Below, piece after piece: positions 1 through 8,868 of a DNA stretch of 64,000 nt (position 1 is its first letter; every line of letters starts with the position of its first letter). A program made the translations under genes and the position numbers. Source of the stretch: CAZLYX01 sp964563885. GTDB taxonomy: Bacteria > Pseudomonadota > Gammaproteobacteria > Burkholderiales > Neisseriaceae. Below the pieces are notes generated by a model. It worked only from the letters and a program-made list of their open reading frames with translations, was not told the origin of the DNA and did not search any database. Location: assembly GCA_964563885.1 (NCBI GenBank), contig CAZLYX010000003.1, positions 8,976-72,975 of the forward strand. The letters are read 5' to 3'.

Positions 1-750
1 TTTCCCAGTTGAACGTATATTGGCGCACCGATAACAATAATATGGCCGCCACCAACATGCCGCTCAACGCTGACAACCAAAGCCAATGGCTGGTTTTGGC
101 TAATTGCCAACGTGCTTCTGGGCGCTGTCTTTCATCATTATACAAACGTAAAATAGCTTGGTTAACTGGATCTTTACCACGAATTAACCAAGTGGGATTC
201 ATTAACCAGCCTACAGCCTTTGTGCGTGGCAAAGCCATCCACACCAGCCATAACAACAGCATTAAGGTATGCAGCCCCAGTACGCTGGTTAACACCAAAA
301 AGAAATTTAAACCCGATTGCTGCATCAACGTAAATGTNNNNNNNNNNNNNNNNNNNNNNNNNNNNNNNNNNNNNNNNNNNNNNNNNNNNNNNNNNNNNNN
401 NNNNNNNNNNNNNNNNNNNNNNNNNNNNNNNNNNNNNCGCTGGTTAACACCAAAAAGAAATTTAAACCCGATTGCTGCATCAACGTAAATGTGCCAATAA
501 AACCACTGGCTAACCAAAAAAAGGTAGCTGCCCACAGCAACCAGCCAAATAATTGGCGCACGTGATTTAAGCTATCTTGCAGTTTATGATTACTGTCTAT
601 CAGTTCTGCACGGCGATTCAGTTTGGCTTCATGGCCACCAGCAGCATGACGCAATGCCTCAGTAATCAGCTCGGGATCGGCAGCGAAAATATAGACGCGC
701 TCCTGCAATAAGCGCACCAGTTCAGTGAGTTGTCGGGCGGGGTTCAACAT
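1..750 (-). CDS. DUF2868 family membrane protein (partial, 3' end outside window, crosses a spurious gap)
   Basis: The gene starts at 750 and runs off the window at base 1. Its reading frame is broken only by the 100-N run at 338-437. If one of the two identical 55-base flanks and the N run are removed (155 bases), translation continues without a stop from 750 to base 1, giving about 198 residues. The N-terminus is hydrophilic. A membrane segment follows (GWLLWAATFFWLASGFIG), then a second one (LHTLMLLLWLVWMALP), and a third region contains LLLLSVRQYTFNWE. The order and the RQYTF.WE motif fit DUF2868, a family of unknown function from Beta- and Gammaproteobacteria often found beside a DUF3482 GTPase-like gene. 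That neighbour would lie outside this window. Confidence 0.75.
283..492. repeat. Two exact 55-base copies flanking the first N run
   Basis: Copy 1 is 283-337 and copy 2 is 438-492; both begin CGCTGGTTAACACC and end CGTAAATGT. They are best explained as the same genomic bases present at both contig ends, not as a biological repeat, because collapsing them restores the DUF2868 frame. Confidence 0.9.
338..437. other. Assembly gap (100 N), probably a contig overlap left unmerged
   Basis: Exactly 100 N lie between two identical 55-base stretches (283-337 and 438-492). 100 N is a placeholder length, and 55 is a common k-mer size in short-read assembly. The real sequence is probably continuous, with one copy and no gap. 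Confidence 0.85.
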
Positions 751-910
751 AGAAAATTAGCCGTTGAAAATAAAATATTTTTAATTTTAACATAGCCAAC
801 ACTCAAATCTGGTTTCAACTGCTGCAAGCGTTGTTATCAAATGTTTAAACCGTGTTAATCAGGCTAGCCAAACACCTTATTCGGGCACATTTATAATCAA
901 TTTCACAACA

Positions 911-944
911 AAAAAGCCTGAGCAGAAAGCATCAGGCTTTTTTA
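911..944 (-). terminator. Rho-independent terminator downstream of accD
   Basis: The stem AAAAAGCCTGA / TCAGGCTTTTT has a 10-base loop and a T run on both strands. It lies 15 bases after the accD stop, so accD transcription is its likely target. It is not built from uptake sequences. Confidence 0.8.
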
Positions 945-958
945 ACAGATATAAAATG

Positions 959-1828
959 CTAAGCAACCTCTACCGCCGCTTGACGGCGTAACATTGTAAT
1001 CAGGTCACTGATGCGCTGCTTCATTTCTCTGCGATCAACAATTTGGTCGATGGCGCCGTGTTCTAACAAAAATTCTGCACGCTGAAAGCCTTCAGGTAAG
1101 GTTTCACGCACAGTTTGCTCAATTACGCGCGGGCCAGCAAAGCCAATTAAAGCATTGGGTTCAGCTAAAACCACATCACCTAAAAATGCAAAACTGGCCG
1201 ACACGCCGCCCATGGTTGGGTCAGTTAACACAGAAATAAACGGCAATTGTTTTTCACTCAGCAAATGCAATGATGCACTTGTTTTGGTCATCTGCATCAA
1301 CGAATTTAAGCCTTCTTGCATGCGAGCGCCACCTGAGGCTGAAACACAAATAAAGCTGCAATTGTCTGCGGCAGCACGGCGCACGCCCTGTACAAAACGC
1401 TCGCCAACAACTGAGCCCATTGAACCACCAATAAATTGAAACTCAAATGCAGCAATCACTACGGGCAAATCATTCATCATGCCTTTCATAACCACCATCG
1501 CATCGTCTTCGCCCGTTAATTTACGCGCGGCGTTTAAACGCTCTGGATACTTTCTGGTATCACGAAATTTTAAAATATCCACAGGTTTAATATGAGCGCC
1601 AATTTCTTCACGGCCATTTTCATCTAACAGTAAATCTAAACGCTCGCGGGCTGTTAGCGCATTATGGTGTCCACATTTTGGGCAGACATGACTATTTTGT
1701 TGTATATCTGTAGCGTATAAAGTAGTTGAACATGAAGGGCATTTACTCCACAAACCTTCTGGAATAGCCGAAGCGCCTTTGTCTTCACGTTTGATTTTAG
1801 GGGGTAATATTTTATCGAGCCAGCTCAT
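959..1828 (-). CDS. accD: Acetyl-CoA carboxylase carboxyltransferase subunit beta
   Basis: AccD pairs with AccA to move the carboxyl group from carboxybiotin to acetyl-CoA, giving malonyl-CoA, the first step of fatty acid synthesis in the cytoplasm. The 289-residue protein has the N-terminal zinc ribbon of the family (Cys30, Cys33, Cys49, Cys52) followed by a crotonase-like carboxyltransferase domain with the glycine-rich stretches [12 protein letters not shown] and [11 protein letters not shown]. The ATG at 1828 follows a good AGGAGA site. It sits after trpA as in many Betaproteobacteria, but an inverted uptake-sequence pair separates the two, so it may have its own promoter. Confidence 0.97.
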   Translation of the reverse strand: MSWLDKILPPKIKREDKGASAIPEGLWSKCPSCSTTLYATDIQQNSHVCPKCGHHNALTARERLDLLLDENGREEIGAHIKPVDILKFRDTRKYPERLNAARKLTGEDDAMVVMKGMMNDLPVVIAAFEFQFIGGSMGSVVGERFVQGVRRAAADNCSFICVSASGGARMQEGLNSLMQMTKTSASLHLLSEKQLPFISVLTDPTMGGVSASFAFLGDVVLAEPNALIGFAGPRVIEQTVRETLPEGFQRAEFLLEHGAIDQIVDRREMKQRISDLITMLRRQAAVEVA

Positions 1829-1931
1829 GGCTATCTCCTATTTTAAGCTCAGACCTTGTTAGGCGCTGAGTTGGATGTAATTTGAAACCGATAGTACGGC
1901 AAGGTGGATGCCGACGCAATCCAATTAATAA

Positions 1932-1963
1932 AGGCTACCTGAAACACAGAGTTCAGGTAGCCT
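1932..1963 (-). terminator. Inverted uptake-sequence pair downstream of trpA
   Basis: AGGCTACCTGAA (1932-1943) and its reverse complement (1952-1963) form a 12-base-pair hairpin. On the minus strand it ends in CCTTTATT. It lies 8 bases after the trpA stop, so it probably serves as both uptake signal and terminator. Confidence 0.75.
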
Positions 1964-1971
1964 CATGTGAC

Positions 1972-2757
1972 TTAAGCAATAGCATTTTTTAATTCTTGAG
2001 CTAAAACACCAACAGCTTGTGCTTCAATGCCTGGATTTTCTTCAATCTCTTTTACGATGCAGCTACCTACAATAACCGCATCGGCAACAACGGCAATTTT
2101 ACGCGCGCTTTCGGCATTATTAATCCCAAAGCCCACGCCAATTGGTAATTTAATATATTGACGCAATAATGCAACTTTTTGCGCTACTGCATCAGTATCG
2201 AGTTTGGCCGAACCGGTTACACCTTTAAGCGATACATAATATACAAACCCACTAGCGAGCTTGGCAATGGTTTGAATACGCGCCTCAGAAGTGGTTGGTG
2301 CAATCAGAAAAATACAATCTAAGTGATTGGCTTGCAGTTGTTCATACAGTGGCTTAATGGTTTCCACTGGCGAATCAACCGTTAACACACCATCAACACC
2401 CGCTTGGGCTGCCTGAAGTGCAAATTGAGCATAGCCCATTTTATGAATGGGATTTAAATAGCCCATCAATACCACTGGCGTGTTGTTGTTGCTTTGGCGA
2501 AACGTGCGCACTACTTCTAATACATCGTGCAAAGAAGTATGTTTTTTTAAAGCACGTTCCGCGGCACGTTGAATGGTTGGCCCATCGGCCATGGGATCAG
2601 AAAATGGCACGCCTAGTTCAATAATATCGGCACCATTCTCCACCAGTGAATGCATAATCTCCACTGTGGTTTCAGTATCGGGATCACCCACCGTAATGTA
2701 TGGAATCAGCGCTTTAGCACCATTTAAAGCTTGGAAGGTCGATTGAATTCTACTCAT
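1972..2757 (-). CDS. trpA: Tryptophan synthase alpha chain
   Basis: TrpA cleaves indole-3-glycerol phosphate to indole and glyceraldehyde 3-phosphate; indole is channelled to TrpB. The product is a TIM barrel of 261 residues, the usual length. The catalytic Glu47 (IIELGVPFSDP) and Asp58 (MADGP) are present. The frame can be opened 12 codons further up with a TTG at 2793, but that extension reads through an uptake sequence, and the ATG at 2757 matches the family start. Unusually, trpA is separated from trpB by three unrelated genes. Confidence 0.96.
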   Translation of the reverse strand: MSRIQSTFQALNGAKALIPYITVGDPDTETTVEIMHSLVENGADIIELGVPFSDPMADGPTIQRAAERALKKHTSLHDVLEVVRTFRQSNNNTPVVLMGYLNPIHKMGYAQFALQAAQAGVDGVLTVDSPVETIKPLYEQLQANHLDCIFLIAPTTSEARIQTIAKLASGFVYYVSLKGVTGSAKLDTDAVAQKVALLRQYIKLPIGVGFGINNAESARKIAVVADAVIVGSCIVKEIEENPGIEAQAVGVLAQELKNAIA

Positions 2758-2774
2758 AGGAAATAACTCGTTTG

Positions 2775-2786
2775 AGGCTACCTGAA
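2775..2786 (+). repeat. Single uptake sequence upstream of trpA
   Basis: Exact AGGCTACCTGAA, 18 bases before the trpA ATG. No inverted partner is close, so it is not a terminator. Confidence 0.8.
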
Positions 2787-2868
2787 AAGACAAGAAATGA
2801 AGTATAACATTTTTTAGAATATGATTGCTTCAACTGCATCCAGTCGTTTTGAATAAATACTTACTCAT

Positions 2869-4017
2869 TTAACTAGATTGAGCGCCATTCAAGCCCAAAG
2901 CCAATAACGATGCCACTTGTACTGCTGTTCGTTCAACTTCATTGGCACCATTGGCCAAAATTTTTGGCAGCGAATCAGGCCTTGATAAAGTAGGCAACAC
3001 AGCAGCAAAGCCTAAATGATTGATACTTTCTACATCTTCGCCCAAGCAACCGACCAATCCAATGACAGGCACGCCCTCTGCTTGTGCCACTTTTAACACA
3101 CCCGCTGGCACTTTTCCAAATGCTGTTTGCCCATCCATGCGTCCTTCGCCTGTTAACACCCAATCAGCACCAGCAAGTTTATCGGCAAATCCCACTGCCT
3201 CAATCACCATGTCAACGCCTGATTTTAGCTCTGCCGCACACAAAGCCATCAATCCAAAGCCCAGTCCCCCAGCTGCACCACTGCCCGCTTTATCACGGCA
3301 ATCAGCATAACCATGTGCCGCTAATACATCGGCAAAATGGCTTAATGCGGCATCTAATTGTGCCACCATTGCCGCATCAGCTCCTTTTTGCGGCGCATAC
3401 ACTGCGCTTGCACCTTGTGCCCCACATAGCGGATTGGTCACATCGCAAGCAACTTCAATTCGGCAATTGGCCAAAGCTGGCAATACATGGTGCGATTCAA
3501 CAGCCACCAATTGCGCTAAGGCTGCTCCACCCCGTGCCAACTGCTGCCCTTGCTTATCCAGCAATCTAAAACCCAAAGCTTGCGCCATGCCCGCACCACC
3601 ATCGTTTGTGGCACTGCCACCAATACCTAAAATAATATGGCGCACACCACGAGCCAATGCATCCGCCATCATCTGACCAACACCATAAGTACTGGTTAAC
3701 AAAGGGTTACGTTGCTCTGGCGTTAATTTGTCTAAACCTGCGGCGGCAGCCATTTCTATCACCGCGGTGTCTTCGTTTAAATAACCATAGCGCGCTTGCA
3801 CCACCTCACCAAGCGGCCCTTCTACTGTAATGTTTACCCAATCACCATGGAGCGCGTGCACTAAAGCATCGCTGGTGCCCTCGCCACCATCCGCCATTGG
3901 CACCATTACATATTCAGCATCAGGAAAAACCTGTGCAAATCCGCGCTGCATGGCAGCAGCAGCTTCAGCAGCAGTTAGGCTTTCTTTAAATGAATCGGGT
4001 GCAATCACGATTTTCAT
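2869..4017 (-). CDS. Glycerate 2-kinase (GarK/GlxK family)
   Basis: The 382-residue protein starts MKIVIAPDSFKESLTAAEA, the hallmark start of the GarK/GlxK glycerate kinases that phosphorylate D-glycerate with ATP to 2-phosphoglycerate. Other family blocks are present: MADGGEGTSDAL, GIGGSATNDGGAGMAQALG and TGEGRMDGQT. Length is normal. No glyoxylate or glucarate genes are next to it, so the source of glycerate (for example from serine) is not shown. It stands with UPF0210 and ACT genes between trpB and trpA. The ATG at 4017 has only a weak upstream site (GAAAG). Confidence 0.9.
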   Translation of the reverse strand: MKIVIAPDSFKESLTAAEAAAAMQRGFAQVFPDAEYVMVPMADGGEGTSDALVHALHGDWVNITVEGPLGEVVQARYGYLNEDTAVIEMAAAAGLDKLTPEQRNPLLTSTYGVGQMMADALARGVRHIILGIGGSATNDGGAGMAQALGFRLLDKQGQQLARGGAALAQLVAVESHHVLPALANCRIEVACDVTNPLCGAQGASAVYAPQKGADAAMVAQLDAALSHFADVLAAHGYADCRDKAGSGAAGGLGFGLMALCAAELKSGVDMVIEAVGFADKLAGADWVLTGEGRMDGQTAFGKVPAGVLKVAQAEGVPVIGLVGCLGEDVESINHLGFAAVLPTLSRPDSLPKILANGANEVERTAVQVASLLALGLNGAQSS

Positions 4018-4086
4018 TTGATTGTCTTTCTATTTATTGCAGCGTTAATGATTATTTTTAATATTAATTATAGATAATAAAGCCAA

Positions 4087-4143
4087 AGGCTACCTGAAAA
4101 TAAATTTGCATATTGCTATGCAATCAATGGTTTCAGGTAGCCT
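4087..4143 (-). terminator. Inverted uptake-sequence pair with nested hairpin
   Basis: Uptake sequences at 4087-4098 and 4132-4143 face each other across a 33-base loop that contains its own 7-bp hairpin (TTGCATA/TATGCAA, 4106-4123). It lies after the UPF0210 stop at 4162 and is the likely terminator of the ACT-UPF0210 pair. Confidence 0.7.
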
Positions 4144-4161
4144 TTTACAACCATCAGCTTA

Positions 4162-5523
4162 TTAGTTTTTCATCGCTTGCACGGGTGCTGGAATGCGGCC
4201 ACCTCGGTTTACAAACACATCACAATTACCCTCTTTTACTGGCATTATTGGCGCATAGCCCAATAACCCGCCAAACTCAACCGAATCGCCCACGTCTTTG
4301 CCAGTTACTGGGATAATCCGCACCGCGGTGGTTTTGCTGTTAATCATGCCAATCGCTGCTTCATCGGCAATAATGCCAGAAATAGTGCTGGCGCTGGTGC
4401 TTCCTGGCACCGCCACCATGTCTAAGCCCACCGAGCATACTGCGGTCATCGCTTCGAGCTTATCTAACGTCAATACACCTTGTTTGACTGCCTCTATCAT
4501 GCCTTCATCTTCTGACACAGGAATAAACGCGCCGCTTAAACCGCCCACTGCGCTTGAAGCCATCATGCCGCCTTTTTTTACGGCATCGTTTAACAAGGCC
4601 AGCGCCGCAATCGTGCCGTGGGTGCCACATATGCTCAAGCCCATGCCTTCTAAAATTCGAGCCACGCTGTCGCCCACCGCAGGCGTGGGTGCCAGTGATA
4701 AATCTAAAATACCAAACGGAATACCAAGCATTTTACTGGCTTCATGCCCAATGAGCTCACCCACTCGGGTGATTTTAAAAGCCGTTTTCTTGATGACTTC
4801 GGCTACTTCAGTAAGCGTTTGTGCATCAGAATTTTCCAGCGCGGCCCTCACCACACCTGGGCCAGAAACGCCTACATTAATCACCACATCTGCTTCGCCC
4901 GAGCCATGAAACGCGCCCGCCATAAACGGGTTGTCTTCTACCGCATTGCAAAACACCACAATTTTGGCACAGCCAAAACCTTCAGGTGTGATTTCGGCAG
5001 TTTGTTTAATCATTTCTCCAGCTAACTTCACGGCATCCATGTTAATGCCCGCGCGGGTGCTACCAATATTAAGCGAGCTGCACACAATGTCGGTAACGCG
5101 CATTGCTTCTGGAATAGAACGAATCAACACTTCATCTGAGCGGCTCATGCCTTTTTGTACCAGCGCTGAAAAGCCGCCAATAAAAGACACGCCAATGTCT
5201 TTTGCTGCCCTATCTAAAGTTTGCGCAATGCTCACATACGAATCAGCGCCCGTAGCCGCTGCAATCATGGCTATCGGCGTAACTGAAATACGCTGATTCA
5301 CAATCGGCACACCATACTTAGCCGACAAATATTGTGCGGTATGCACTAAATCTTTGCCAACCCGAGTAATTTTTGTATAAATATTATGATTAAGCGTGTC
5401 TAAATCGGGGCTAATGCAATCGTGCAAATCAATGCCGATGGTGATGGTGCGCACATCAAAATTTTGATCAGCAACCATTTTGACGGTTTCTAAAATCTCG
5501 CTAGATTGAATGCTGTAACTCAT
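4162..5523 (-). CDS. UPF0210 (DUF711) family protein
   Basis: The 453-residue protein is full length for UPF0210, a cytoplasmic family conserved in bacteria and archaea whose function is not established; the fold is related to glycyl-radical-like barrels. Recognisable parts are the N-terminal [13 protein letters not shown], the central [15 protein letters not shown] and the C-terminal [15 protein letters not shown]. Its start (ATG 5523) follows AAGGATT. The ACT-domain gene lies 12 bases upstream on the same strand. This two-gene pair is conserved across many phyla, suggesting that the ACT protein senses a ligand for the larger one. Confidence 0.93.
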   Translation of the reverse strand: MSYSIQSSEILETVKMVADQNFDVRTITIGIDLHDCISPDLDTLNHNIYTKITRVGKDLVHTAQYLSAKYGVPIVNQRISVTPIAMIAAATGADSYVSIAQTLDRAAKDIGVSFIGGFSALVQKGMSRSDEVLIRSIPEAMRVTDIVCSSLNIGSTRAGINMDAVKLAGEMIKQTAEITPEGFGCAKIVVFCNAVEDNPFMAGAFHGSGEADVVINVGVSGPGVVRAALENSDAQTLTEVAEVIKKTAFKITRVGELIGHEASKMLGIPFGILDLSLAPTPAVGDSVARILEGMGLSICGTHGTIAALALLNDAVKKGGMMASSAVGGLSGAFIPVSEDEGMIEAVKQGVLTLDKLEAMTAVCSVGLDMVAVPGSTSASTISGIIADEAAIGMINSKTTAVRIIPVTGKDVGDSVEFGGLLGYAPIMPVKEGNCDVFVNRGGRIPAPVQAMKN

Positions 5524-5535
5524 GGTTTCAATCCT

Positions 5536-5808
5536 TTAAATTCTATGCATTGCGTTAAAAATATCTTCATTTTGCATGCGGATATCCAGTGCCAATTTTT
5601 TGCTTTCGGCAGTAAACAAATCCAATATTTCTTGACGACTTTTTACGCAATTGACAGTATCCACCAAAATAATCATCGTAAAAAAATCATTCATCAATTG
5701 CTGACTAATATTAATAATATTTATTTGATTTTCAAACAACAACTTAGAAACATCGTATACGATGCCAACACGATCTTTGCCAATTACAGTGATCACTGAA
5801 TGATTCAT
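5536..5808 (-). CDS. UPF0237 ACT-domain protein
   Basis: A 90-residue stand-alone ACT domain protein. It begins MNHSVITVIGKDRVGIVYDV, the usual UPF0237 start, with the GKDRVGI turn that in ACT domains lines the ligand site. ACT domains usually bind amino acids. It is translated from an AAGGAAT site just ahead of the UPF0210 gene, and the two are almost certainly one operon. The ligand is unknown. Promoter elements could not be assigned with confidence between it and the hairpin at 5841-5878. Confidence 0.92.
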   Translation of the reverse strand: MNHSVITVIGKDRVGIVYDVSKLLFENQINIINISQQLMNDFFTMIILVDTVNCVKSRQEILDLFTAESKKLALDIRMQNEDIFNAMHRI

Positions 5809-5840
5809 GCTGTATTCCTTGTTTAAATTAAAGATACGCT

Positions 5841-5878
5841 TTCAGGTAGCCTCAATGCTGGATAATAGGCTACCTGAA
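5841..5878 (-). terminator. Inverted uptake-sequence pair between trpB and the ACT gene
   Basis: TTCAGGTAGCCT (5841-5852) and AGGCTACCTGAA (5867-5878) form a 12-bp stem with a 14-base loop. It is 94 bases after the trpB stop and so a late terminator candidate for trpFB. Confidence 0.6.
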
Positions 5879-5971
5879 AAGACTTTGTTGCTTTAAAAAA
5901 ATGATGTTAATCAACAATAAAAACCATACACAAAGAGGTTTCAATAATTAAACAGTAAACCGTTCATAAAA

Positions 5972-7177
5972 TTAGTCTAAGCTAATTCCACTCAGTTTTG
6001 CCACGGTATTGATGTCTTTATCACCTCTGCCCGATAGGTTTACCAAAATCACTTGGTCTTTGCTCATTTTTGGCGCTTCTCTGATTGCCCAAGCCAGCGC
6101 GTGGCTGCTTTCAAGGGCGGGAATAATGCCCTCATAATGGCATAAATCGTGAAACGCCTGCATAGATTCGTCGTCGGTAGCAGCGTAATATTCCACGCGG
6201 CCAATATCAGCAAGATGGCTGTGTTCAGGGCCAATTCCTGGATAATCCAATCCAGCAGAAACAGAATGAGTGCCTAACACTTGGCCATCTTTATCTTGCA
6301 TTAAATAACTGCGAAAACCGTGCAACACGCCGATGGGCGCTTTAGAAGAAATAGGCGCCGCATGTTCTGGCGTATCTAGACCTTTTCCGCCCGCCTCAAC
6401 ACCAACTAAACGCACATTTTCTTCTTCAATATAGGGGTAAAATAAACCAATAGCGTTGGAACCACCGCCCACACACGCCACGGCAACATCAGGTTGACGA
6501 CCCATTATTTCTAGCATTTGTGTTTTGGCTTCATCACCGATAACACATTGAAAATCACGCACCATTTCTGGATAGGGCGCAGGGCCAGCAGCGGTGCCAA
6601 TAATATAAAAAGTATCATCCACACAAGCAACCCATTCACGCATGGCTTCGTTCATGGCGTCTTTTAAGGTGCGCGAGCCGCTACCTACGCTCACCACATT
6701 AGCGCCTAATAACTTCATGCGAAACACATTTGGTGCTTGACGTTGAATATCATCTTCACCCATGTATACATGACATTCCATACCAAAACGTGCTGCAACT
6801 GTAGCGCTGGCAACGCCATGCTGCCCAGCACCTGTTTCTGCAATTACACGCTTTTTACCCATACGACGAGCGAGTAAAGCCTGACCAATGGTATTGTTTA
6901 TTTTATGCGCACCCGTGTGATTTAAGTCTTCACGCTTTAAATAAATCTGGGCACCGCCCAATTTTTCGCTCAGCCGTTTTGCATGATAAATTGGGCTCGG
7001 ACGACCAACGTAGTGTTTTAAGTCATGATGATACTCTGCCCAAAAAGTAGGGTCATTTTTAGCATGATTATAGGCCTCAGCCAACTCTTGCAATGCGGGA
7101 ATAAGTGTTTCTGAAACATAAGCGCCCCCATGTTCGCCGAAAAAACCTTCTTCATTTGGGAAGTGATAGTTGGCCAT
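5972..7177 (-). CDS. trpB: Tryptophan synthase beta chain
   Basis: TrpB joins indole and L-serine to make tryptophan using pyridoxal phosphate. The 401-residue product carries the PLP lysine in HTGAHKINN (Lys92), the AETGAGQHG substrate loop and the phosphate-binding GGGSNAIG. The frame is open to 7207, but the ATG at 7177 follows AAGGATC with good spacing and gives the standard start [11 protein letters not shown]. It follows trpF on the same strand with a 72-base spacer that holds one uptake sequence. Confidence 0.97.
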   Translation of the reverse strand: MANYHFPNEEGFFGEHGGAYVSETLIPALQELAEAYNHAKNDPTFWAEYHHDLKHYVGRPSPIYHAKRLSEKLGGAQIYLKREDLNHTGAHKINNTIGQALLARRMGKKRVIAETGAGQHGVASATVAARFGMECHVYMGEDDIQRQAPNVFRMKLLGANVVSVGSGSRTLKDAMNEAMREWVACVDDTFYIIGTAAGPAPYPEMVRDFQCVIGDEAKTQMLEIMGRQPDVAVACVGGGSNAIGLFYPYIEEENVRLVGVEAGGKGLDTPEHAAPISSKAPIGVLHGFRSYLMQDKDGQVLGTHSVSAGLDYPGIGPEHSHLADIGRVEYYAATDDESMQAFHDLCHYEGIIPALESSHALAWAIREAPKMSKDQVILVNLSGRGDKDINTVAKLSGISLD

Positions 7178-7228
7178 TATTGATCCTTTTAAATATTGAT
7201 ACAGCACAGACAGTCGCTTAAAATTTTA

Positions 7229-7240
7229 AGGCTACCTGAA
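7229..7240 (+). repeat. Single uptake sequence between trpF and trpB
   Basis: Exact AGGCTACCTGAA, unpaired, in the 72-base trpF-trpB spacer. Confidence 0.8.
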
Positions 7241-7249
7241 AGCATAAGT

Positions 7250-7873
7250 TTAATGTTGCACGTTCTGAATAAATTGCGCCATTTTCTCAGCTGATTTTAC
7301 ACCCGCTGCGCTTTCTACGCCGCTGGAAATATCCACAATTTTTGCGCCCGTTATCCGTATCGCTTCGGCCACATTTTCAGGGGTTAGACCGCCAGATAAT
7401 ACCCAATGTCCATTGAGGCTTTCAGGCAACAGTGCCCAATCAAAGCTCTGCCCAGTGCCGCCATACTCACCTTCAACATAAGCATCAAACAGCACGGCGC
7501 GTGCATCTTGGTATTGATTCATCGCGGCCACAACTTCTACCGTATTTTGTACACGAACAGCCTTAATATAAGGTCTAGCAAATTGGCGACAAAATTCGGG
7601 GGTTTCGTCTCCATGAAACTGAATGACATCAATTGGCACTAAACTCAAAATCTCATGAATGCGCTCAGCGCTTTCATTCACAAACAGTGCGATGACACTC
7701 ACAAACGGCGGTAATACTTTTACAATCGCTTGAGCCTGCTCTGGCGTAACATTTCGCTTACTCTTTGAAAAAAAGACCAGCCCAATAGCATCAACACCAA
7801 GTTCTGCGGCTATTTGTGCATCTTCTGGCCTAGTAAAGCCACAAACTTTGGTGCGGATTTTATTCATCTTCAT
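7250..7873 (-). CDS. trpF: Phosphoribosylanthranilate isomerase
   Basis: TrpF converts N-(5-phosphoribosyl)anthranilate to the CdRP ketose in tryptophan synthesis. The 207-residue TIM barrel has the family start [12 protein letters not shown] with the catalytic Cys, the [14 protein letters not shown] block, the catalytic Asp in [15 protein letters not shown], and the C-terminal SGGLTPENV and [13 protein letters not shown] phosphate site. Two in-frame ATGs (7873 and 7867) are possible; either gives a normal N-terminus. It is the first of the trpFB pair, downstream of truA. Confidence 0.95.
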   Translation of the reverse strand: MKMNKIRTKVCGFTRPEDAQIAAELGVDAIGLVFFSKSKRNVTPEQAQAIVKVLPPFVSVIALFVNESAERIHEILSLVPIDVIQFHGDETPEFCRQFARPYIKAVRVQNTVEVVAAMNQYQDARAVLFDAYVEGEYGGTGQSFDWALLPESLNGHWVLSGGLTPENVAEAIRITGAKIVDISSGVESAAGVKSAEKMAQFIQNVQH

Positions 7874-7888
7874 TCTTTCTAAAACTAA

Positions 7889-7900
7889 AGGCTGCCTGAA
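7889..7900 (+). repeat. Uptake sequence in Simonsiella-like spelling
   Basis: AGGCTGCCTGAA, one base different from the main form of this window, between truA and trpF. Confidence 0.6.
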
Positions 7901-7929
7901 AGGTTTTTAGTGGCACAAGCAAACTTTAC

Positions 7930-8763
7930 TCAATTTTTATTGCCACTTCCAGACCACAACCAACTCGGCACGGGCAACATGGCAATGTTAAATTCAGGCG
8001 GATAATCTACACCCGTTAAATAAAGGCCGTCGGGCATAAAAGTAGGCGGTGCTTTCAGACGATTTTTCTCTTGCAAAAGCGCGAAAAAATCCTCAACCTG
8101 TAAGCGTCCATTACCCACATAAACCAATGCACCCATAATATTGCGCACCATATGATGTAAAAAAGCATTACCGTGCACATCCAAAATCATGAAATCAGGG
8201 CTACCTGAAAGCAAAATACTATACAAGGTTTTTACTGGTGATTTTGCTTGGCACTCTGCGGCGCGAAAACTAGAAAAATCATGTTCTCCAACTAACAAAG
8301 TTGCAGCTTGGCGCATTTGATCTATATTTAAAGGCATATGCGTCCAGCCTACTCGACCTACCAACAAAGGGCTGCGCACTGCCGATGATTGTAGTATATA
8401 TCGGTAACGCCGCCCAAAAGCATCAAATCGTGCATGAAAACGTGAATCAACTGCTTGTGCGTGCAATACTGCCACCCCAGCAGGCAAGTGTGCATTAACA
8501 CCACGCACCCATGCTTGTTCAGCACGAACAACATGTGTGTCAAAATGTACGATTTGGGCAGTAGCATGTACGCCAGTATCAGTGCGGCCAGCGGCAATTG
8601 TATTAATCGGCGCGCCAGCAATTTGACTTAACGCATGCTCTAATGCGGTTTGCACGGTAGCAATGCCTGCAGCTTGTTTTTGCCAACCATAAAATCGGCT
8701 ACCATCATAACTGAGTGTTAAAGCCCAGCGTTGTTTATAGAGAGTTTCTGGCGATATATTCAT
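7930..8763 (-). CDS. truA: tRNA pseudouridine(38-40) synthase
   Basis: TruA isomerises uridines 38-40 in the anticodon stem of several tRNAs. The protein has the family's catalytic Asp in [13 protein letters not shown], the N-terminal [14 protein letters not shown] and the C-terminal [21 protein letters not shown] at 8775 would add four residues; the ATG at 8763 is preferred, giving 277 residues, although no strong ribosome site is seen for either. A near-match uptake sequence (GGGCTACCTGAA, 8198-8209) lies inside the gene and is read as SGSP. The order fimV-truA-trpF is common in Betaproteobacteria. Confidence 0.95.
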   Translation of the reverse strand: MNISPETLYKQRWALTLSYDGSRFYGWQKQAAGIATVQTALEHALSQIAGAPINTIAAGRTDTGVHATAQIVHFDTHVVRAEQAWVRGVNAHLPAGVAVLHAQAVDSRFHARFDAFGRRYRYILQSSAVRSPLLVGRVGWTHMPLNIDQMRQAATLLVGEHDFSSFRAAECQAKSPVKTLYSILLSGSPDFMILDVHGNAFLHHMVRNIMGALVYVGNGRLQVEDFFALLQEKNRLKAPPTFMPDGLYLTGVDYPPEFNIAMLPVPSWLWSGSGNKN

Positions 8764-8825
8764 CGAGCGACACACGTTTCATATTAAGCAAACAGCAAAG
8801 ATAGAAGGATGCTATAAAATGCGAA

Positions 8826-8852
8826 AAGCCCGAGCAATATTGACTCGGGCTT
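8826..8852 (-). terminator. Hairpin downstream of fimV
   Basis: Perfect 9-bp stem AAGCCCGAG / CTCGGGCTT with a 9-base loop, 17 bases after the fimV stop. The following tract is A/T rich without a long T run. Confidence 0.65.
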
Positions 8853-8868
8853 AAATTATCGGCACAAA

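Noticed and set aside
9..565. Plus-strand frames across the first N run (9-488 and 317-565)
   Set aside because: They depend on the N run and the duplicated overlap. The minus strand carries a coherent membrane protein.
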